A stretch of DNA of 64,000 bases. Origin: Paraconiothyrium sp. Pb-2020 (lineage: Eukaryota > Ascomycota > Dothideomycetes > Pleosporales > Didymosphaeriaceae). Positions 58,801-64,000 of the stretch are shown here, in pieces. The stretch lies in contig JAJUBI010000002.1 in assembly GCA_022419385.1 (NCBI GenBank), positions 3,100,001-3,164,000 of the forward strand. Reading direction: 5' to 3'. How positions within the stretch are numbered: position 1 is the first letter of the stretch; every line of letters starts with the position of its first letter. The position numbers and the translations under genes are program-made. The notes beneath the pieces were generated by a model, which did not search any database, was not told the origin of the DNA, and saw only the letters and a program-made list of their open reading frames with translations.

Positions 58801-59217
58801 GGCCTCGGCGTCGTGTCGCGCTCGCTCGCTCGCTCAGGAACAGCGACGCGCTTGAAGCCCAGAGTCGCGGATGCGGAGAAAAAATGCAACTTACTCTCGC
58901 AGGCCCTGCTCGCGCGCTGCCTCCGGAAGGAAGGGTGCCCCGGGATCTGTGATTGAGGCTGGGCGGCTGCGTTCCTGCTGCTGGTGAGCACCGCTCGATT
59001 GGAGATGGATGCGCCCGCACTGGCGGGGAACGTACGGAGGGATGCCGCCTGGCTGCGCTGCCAGCGGTGGGGGCTGCGGTGCGGTGCCGAGGTCGCCATG
59101 AAGCTGTGCTCCGAAGACATGCTTCCCGGTGTCTCTGGCGTGTTCGTGGTGGGTTCGGCGGTGCGCTGGCTGTCTGCACGACGGCCGTCGCGCGAAGCGT
59201 GACTTGAAGCCAAGCAT
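55882..59217 (-). CDS. Zn2Cys6 transcription factor, CTF1-beta-like, with frame breaks in the N-terminal third
   Basis: Nuclear regulator with a Zn2Cys6 cluster and the fungal-specific middle domain; the closest type is cutinase transcription factor 1-beta. The cluster can be read over three exons: RASRACE, then CHARK (a 17-nt micro-exon around 58735), then VRCDAASLGVPCTN. The text then should continue with the fifth Cys but reads on in another frame as AFSIECRIPTPKRKK, so one base seems inserted near 58628. A second break near 58395, in a run of G on the plus strand, separates SPDGTP from TVSPAYAAQQATHNGTYVQFMKPKFARAP. The fungal-specific domain (57280-58333 and on to 57215: WAPVVPVINRSRF, FYWSRVGIVVAQGSGMH, RLWKRIWWSLFSRDRS) is clean. 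The tail is Gln/Pro-rich, and a last short exon, reached by a 120-bp intron, ends FNFFGFNGNG at 55882. The true ATG is unclear (59120 or 59217). Confidence 0.78.
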
Positions 59218-60132
59218 GGTTTAGCGTTAGTGCCCGCTGCCCCCCAGAATTCAGAGCTCGACTGGACAGGCACCGTGAAGTGCGGTTTTTCTTTGTCCAG
59301 TCGGTAGATGTCTGCTTTTCTTTGTCCAGTCGGTAGATGTCTGCAAACATTCCTGCCATAGCGCCCGTCATTGTCAGGGTTGAGATGCTCATTGTTCAGA
59401 GTCTCCATTCGCTAACTGCCAAACTCACACCACTGTGCTCGGCCGCTTCTTTCGGACGCTGTCCCGTTGTGATGAGCAAATGCGAGGACGATCTCAGGAA
59501 GACCACAGTGCTGCGAGCCCCACCTCCAATGCTCGAATCGCGACTACTATATACTTCTTACACAGTTGTCGAAATGTAACTGTGGTATAGCATTTCTGCG
59601 CCTCAGCTCGTGCACGGGCTCTCCGTGCAAACGATTGGTGGACAGCCACACCTCGATCGCAGTTCATCATGCCTTCGTTGAGGCGCAGCTCCCACCACCC
59701 AATTGCGAACACCGCTACGAACATGCAATTTCCACGTTGCGGTTGGAAAGTTCGTACGGACAACTCTCTGTTATGGCTATGTGCATACTGTGGTGCGGAA
59801 GATTCGGAAAGTCTCATGTAGGGGTAAGGGGCGGCTTGACGTCGAAGATTATTTGCATAGTTCATTTTTAGATGTTTCACTCTCGCCCGAGCCTTTTCGA
59901 GACGCTCTGCTCTCCGACCGCTAGCAAATTGGAGCCGCTCTTGGTCCTCCGTATCTTCCTCGTATCCCTAATTAGGATTCCAGGTCTACATACCCGAGTC
60001 CTGTCAGCGCTACCCATATCTTACTGTGGGCGAGCAAGGGCTTTACACTCTTTGTTCATTGCGTCATCGCCTGTTGCCTTTCATGGGGGCAGACGCAGAT
60101 TCTTTCTTTCCGCGATTGTCCAAGGCTGACCC
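59218..60132. other. intergenic with a tandem duplication
   Basis: Upstream of the Zn2Cys6 gene and downstream of the Nudix gene. It contains the 29-bp tandem repeat listed separately. No gene seen; the 128-codon minus-strand frame at 59494-59880 has no family resemblance. Confidence 0.4.
59287..59344 (+). repeat. perfect 29-bp tandem duplication
   Basis: Two adjacent identical 29-bp copies, each ending TCGGTAGATGTCTGC, at 59287-59315 and 59316-59344. The perfect identity suggests a recent duplication, roughly 70-130 bp upstream of the possible start codons of the Zn2Cys6 gene. Confidence 0.85.
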
Positions 60133-60902
60133 CTACAATAAGGCTTCTTCTCTTCGCCGCTTGAAAGCATCAAGCTTGACCCGCTTGTTGTCGGGGCTGA
60201 TATACTTCAGTACAATATCTCCAATCCGCTCGTTGACGACTTGATCTTCCGTTGCCCAAAGGTAATCATCGTGCTCCTTCGGATCCAAGCCGACGTCTAG
60301 TTGCTTAACCTGTGCGTGAAGATGAGTATACCAGTGACTGCTCGAAGAATTGCTGCTAATATACCTCCATCTCGAAAACCAGCTTCATCCAACGCTCGAT
60401 CCTACCTTGAGTCCTAGGGATCTCGAATGTCATGTGAGTCGTCTGACGGACGATTCGTGCTGCTACGAGTCCAGTCTCTTCCTTCAATTCGCGCACCGCA
60501 GCATGTAGGAGTGACTCATCGGGCTCATCGACTTTTCCGCCTGGAATTTCCTACGAATGGTCAATGCATGTCACAGATGAAGGTGCTTTGAAGTCCTCGC
60601 TATACTGAAGATGCGCCTCTTGGCATCTGTACGACCTGCCGAGTTGCTGGTCAACGTACCCAAAAGTCTGGAAAAGCCAGTTCGGACGATGCGCGCTTGA
60701 CGAGAAGCAATTCTCCCTTCTCGTTGAAGACGACAATTCCCGTGCACACGGCCTGGAACTCGGGGTTCTGCTGCAAGTATTCCCGCTCCGTGACTTTGTA
60801 TTTTTGCACGCACGGGTCGTAGTCGAAAGGCGCAATCTCAGCCGGAGCAGCCGCCATGTTATCGTCGTTGGTATTGGAAAGAGCCAAAGCAAGCGTCTCC
60901 AT
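60133..60902 (-). CDS. Nudix hydrolase
   Basis: Hydrolase of nucleoside diphosphates linked to another group. Exons 60660-60902, 60365-60550 and 60133-60309 join in frame to 201 aa with ATG at 60902. The Nudix box begins directly after the first intron: GGKVDEPDES, then LLHAAVRELKEETGL, with Arg-Glu and Glu-Glu in place and one extra residue in the first spacer. Before it, the family's N-terminal strand is visible (AVCTGIVVFNEKGELLLVKRA). The C-terminal part has the usual DYLWATEDQV segment, which in Nudix enzymes contributes to the substrate pocket. The substrate cannot be told. Flanked by the Zn2Cys6 gene and the P450 gene. Confidence 0.88.
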
Positions 60903-61547
60903 CTTGGGTGTGGGTTGCGTAGTACTTCTACTTGGCTGGTGCCTGTTACGGAGCGGTCAACTACCACAGGGGCGGCTGCCTTGTATTTGCACGGCGGAAT
61001 TCTCTTCGGTTTGCGCACGGCTGCCAAGATATGAATCTTCCACCCGCGGACAAATCTGAATGTGTGACTTGCCCTCCACTAAGCGATCAACTTTTACCCT
61101 GAACGGATGTCGCCATGCGACAAATTAAACGTCGAGGAGGGTACTCGGGAGGCGATCCTGAGGCTGAACGGTGCAGCGACCTCTAAAGTCATCGGTAACA
61201 TATCACTTTTATTGGCGCGATTCATGGTACCCAGCGACCAGCCTGCACGAGTGACCGTGCAAGCTATGACATATGAAGATACATAGTGTTCTTCTCCGCG
61301 CGGGCAGCATCACAATGATCCCCACCTCCACGACCAAGTAGCCCCAACAGGCTAGCCCATGGCCACCGCCTCAACGCGAACACTTGGCATACGATGCTCG
61401 ACAGCCGCGCGAGGTTTAGCCTCGATCTGAACCGAACAAGGCTGGAGATGCGGCGTTCGGCATGCTTTCAGCAGCTATGAGCGTCGCTGCGACCGCTCAA
61501 GACCGGAAAGCAATTCTACGCCCTTCACCACCCACGAGTTTCCATCG
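60903..61547. other. intergenic, no gene seen
   Basis: Upstream of the Nudix gene and 3' flank of the P450 gene. No recognisable frame. Confidence 0.4.
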
Positions 61548-63223
61548 TCAAGATCCTGCGGCCGAAGACCTGAGTCCCACGACTCGAGTCACAGCCTTTA
61601 CTGTACACATCAACGGTTTCTTCCCCCAAAGAACGTAGCAATGCTGATCCCTCCAATTCCTGCTCTCCTCACAAAGCTTTAAATCGAATGTGTGAAGCAC
61701 TCTCGTCATGATCAAGCGCATTTCGTGGTAAGCCATGCTAGATGTAATCAGCCCTCCGTGACTTGCAATGCCGAGGCTTTGCACTTACTTCTTCCCTAAG
61801 CAATCCCTTGGTCCAACGTGGAAGGGCTGCAGGGCGTGTCGCTTGTCGCTTGCGAATCCGGCATCTCCAAGCCAGCGCTCAGGGATAAACGAGAACGGGT
61901 CCTTGAAATTGCTGGCTGAGGTATACATGGCCAAGTGCGGTGCGCTGACGATCCACTGGATCAATTACTTACGTGAGCTGACAGGAAGCTGGAAAGAAAA
62001 ACTTACACCTGGTGGAACATAGTGTCCGCAGACGGTGGAGCCTTCCGGCGGCGACACTCGGGGCCTCCCAGTGGCCACGGGTGGGTACAGTCTGAGCGCT
62101 TCTTTGATACAAGCGTTCAAGTACGGTAGCGTAGCGCACCTTTCGATGGTCATATCCTCAGGCGTTTCGAATGCTCCTCGTATCTCCGTTGTCAGTTCTT
62201 TCATAACCCGAGGATGGTCCAGCAACATTGCCGTCAAGCCAGATACCAGCGTCGCCGTAGCCTCGGTACCAGCGATCATGAAAAGTCCCGCGTTGTTATC
62301 CATCTCGGGGCGCGAAAGGCCTTTCTCTTCCGACTTGTTCAAACACCAGATCCCAATATCCACCACCGTCGTGCTCGCGGCCCTTTTCGAGTCTTTTGGT
62401 TACGCGCTCCTTGGCGAATTTGTGATGTTCGTGTCGCTTCCTCGCCATGATAGATTGCGGGACGAGTGCTTTGAAAGCTTTCTCCACAAGTGGATAGTGG
62501 ATCATTAGGCCGAGACGTGTCCCTGTCTTGGTTGCAGCGAAAGATGGCGGTCACCCATGGGTCGTATTTTGCATTTGACAACATCTGAAGAGGCTCTCCG
62601 AAGGTCAGGTCGCCCATGACGTCGAACGTGGTGAAATTGTACATCTTGAGCATGTCAAATTTGTGGTTTGGGTCTTTTTCTATGCCTTCATGTAGCTTTT
62701 CTGCAAGTAAGTTGACATACTTCATGAAGAGCGGTTCTTGCTGTTTGAGTGCGCGCTCGGAGAATGCAGGATTGAAAAGGCGGCGCATGCGGGTGTTATG
62801 AACGTCTTGTGCGATGATGAGAGAGGTAGCCCCATTCGTATTGCTATGACGCTGCCAGGGTTTATGAGGCATGCCCCCCAAGGCGCCTTTACTACCATGG
62901 CCGTAGATGTCTTTCCACGCATCGGCATCGACGAAACTGACCTCGTCTGGAGCGATGCGAACCACGTTGCCGTACCGTTCATGAAGAAGCGCCACGCGTT
63001 TGTGTTGTCGGCCCTTCCATGTCGCAAGCACTTCAGGTACATGGCTTACTGCGGCGGACTTGGGGCCGGGGAACTTGCTCAACGGATGAAAGTAAAGTCG
63101 ATAGATGCTTCTGAGCACAAAGTGGCCCACCACCTATTCATAGTCAATGTCTGGCGTCCCCTAGATGAATTCAGCGACCCACAACAACAAATGCAGAGGT
63201 AACCAGTTGCCCTCCCGAAGCAT
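61548..63223 (-). CDS. cytochrome P450 monooxygenase, two frame slips
   Basis: Haem-thiolate monooxygenase of the ER. Exons: 63179-63223, 62007-63133, 61789-61955 and 61548-61737. The N-terminal anchor (MLREGNWLPLHLLLWVVGHF) precedes the proline-rich hinge YFHPLSKFPGPK. Helix C (NPAFSERALK), helix I (NAGLFMIAGTEATATL), the ExxR in ACIKEALRLYPP and the haem loop FHVGPRDCLGKN with the Cys ligand are all present. The layout is that of the CYP65/Tri11-like oxidases of secondary metabolism. In the second exon the frame shifts twice: near 62541 in an AAA run (after DPWVTAIF, the text continues ATKTGTRLGLMIHYPLVEKAF in another frame) and near 62325 in another A/T-rich spot (after DLVFEQVGRE, then KGLSRPEMDNNAG). 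Error or decay; the rest is well conserved. Confidence 0.85.
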
Positions 63224-63286
63224 TGCGAAACAGTCTGTACAACGAGATAGGATTGTAGTCAGGAGTACAAGGCATCGCGCCTGTGT

Positions 63287-63295
63287 CTTATATAG
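63287..63295 (-). promoter_or_regulatory. TATA box of the P450 gene
   Basis: CTATATAAG on the coding strand about 65-70 bp upstream of the ATG at 63223. Confidence 0.5.
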
Positions 63296-64000
63296 AGATA
63301 CCTTCGAGGCTGGTAGACGAAGCGTAGAGGGCGCTTGATCACGCGCTTTTATATATGTTGGTCGTAGATCGGAACCGGATTTGGTCGCTGCGACGAGGTA
63401 ATTTACGTGGTTCCCTTAGTCTGGTACATTATGTGAATGCGTGGCGGACGAACAGCGGCTAAGTACCACGGTGCCGCTATGTGATTGGGGCTTTGAACTT
63501 CCGCGCCGTAGGTAGGGGCTATCATTAGCTTCCAAGCATCGTTTCGGAGGGTCGGACACGGGTTTCCGCATACCTAGGTCGCTGTGTGCATTGCGCAACC
63601 ACCACCAAGTACTATTGCCGCAATTGGAAGTACAATGCAAAACACGTTGTTGTGGGGTCGTGCAGGTGGACGAGCAAGAGCCGAGAGACCCTTTTCCGTC
63701 TCTCGACATCTGTGTCGTTGACTCGCGCTCATTGGGCCTCTGAAGCCCACACAACTGTCACCACTATGGTCCTGCCACATAATATTCTTGACATTCTGGA
63801 GACGCATACTCGATCAGTCTTGTGTTGCTCACAGTGCTTTCTGTAGTTAGACCTCCTTGCCTTCCTTGCGCCATGCTGTTGCCATGGTCTTTCGTGTGGT
63901 TCGGGCACGTACCGGCCTCACAGCGTTGAGTGAGACCTATGGCTACTTTCCTACTTGTTTGTTATCCACGACTTTGAAGACACTACGGTGTTGCAGACAC
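63296..64000. other. upstream flank of the P450 gene, no gene seen
   Basis: No frame in the last 700 bp has a recognisable domain. Confidence 0.4.

Noticed and set aside
58685..59392. Long overlapping minus-strand frames at the 5' end of the zinc-cluster gene
   Set aside because: GC-rich leader leaves several frames open. Only the one that leads into RASRACE was used, and the true N-terminus remains unclear.
59494..59880. 128-codon minus-strand frame
   Set aside because: No recognisable family, no promoter or intron evidence.
1..64000. CRISPR arrays, intact transposons, biosynthetic core genes (PKS, NRPS, terpene synthase)
   Set aside because: None seen. The P450, MFS, ABC-C and Zn2Cys6 genes are scattered among housekeeping genes and there is no backbone enzyme, so no secondary-metabolite cluster is claimed.

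Overview
The window is nuclear DNA of a filamentous ascomycete. Most genes are cut by short GT..AG introns of about 45-60 bp, and the families (GH18 chitinase with a Ser/Thr tail, DUF1996, DUF3425 bZIP, CFEM, Zn2Cys6, P450, Erg28) are typical of Pezizomycotina. A Dothideomycete such as a member of the Pleosporales is my best guess, from family content only. I found no rRNA, credible tRNA, CRISPR array or intact transposon.

Layout. 0-7.5 kb, minus strand: a Sac-domain phosphoinositide phosphatase, a secreted DUF1996 protein and a single-pass cell-surface protein. 7.5-10.2 kb: no convincing gene. 10.2-15.3 kb: a very large GH18 chitinase. 17.1-23.5 kb: an MFS transporter, an E2-like/F-box protein and an aldo-keto reductase with several frame breaks. 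24-32.8 kb: a CCCH zinc-finger protein, a nine-exon ABC-C transporter and a Yrb2/Hba1-type Ran-binding nucleoporin. 33.7-40.2 kb: a dense housekeeping block of a YIPF6-like Golgi protein, galactose-1-phosphate uridylyltransferase, Erg28, 3-ketoacyl-CoA reductase and ribosomal protein S11 (uS17). 40.2-42.8 kb: a gene-poor stretch with an AT-rich, G-poor patch that looks RIP-mutated. 42.8-52 kb: Rad4/XPC, an SDR, a bZIP-DUF3425 factor, a small CFEM-like secreted protein and a second, shorter bZIP-DUF3425 gene. 54-64 kb: RpiB-type sugar-phosphate isomerase with a small basic protein 38 bp upstream, a Zn2Cys6 regulator, a Nudix hydrolase and a cytochrome P450.

Functional links. Erg28 and the 3-ketoacyl-CoA reductase are convergent neighbours and both serve ER lipid synthesis. 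YIPF6/GalT, reductase/S11, aldo-keto reductase/CCCH and SDR/bZIP are divergent pairs sharing 300-530 bp promoters. The chitinase, DUF1996, CFEM, ABC-C, MFS and P450 genes form the secreted or accessory part.

The most important reading problem is a set of single-base frame breaks, most of them in short homopolymers, in otherwise conserved genes (aldo-keto reductase, Erg28, the Zn2Cys6 factor, the P450 and possibly the second bZIP gene). They may be sequencing errors or real decay, and any protein set from this window should be checked there. The more biological oddities are an E2-like domain joined to an F-box, a CFEM-like protein whose first two cysteines are arginines, an asymmetric ABC-C nucleotide-binding pair, and the repeat-built tail of the chitinase.
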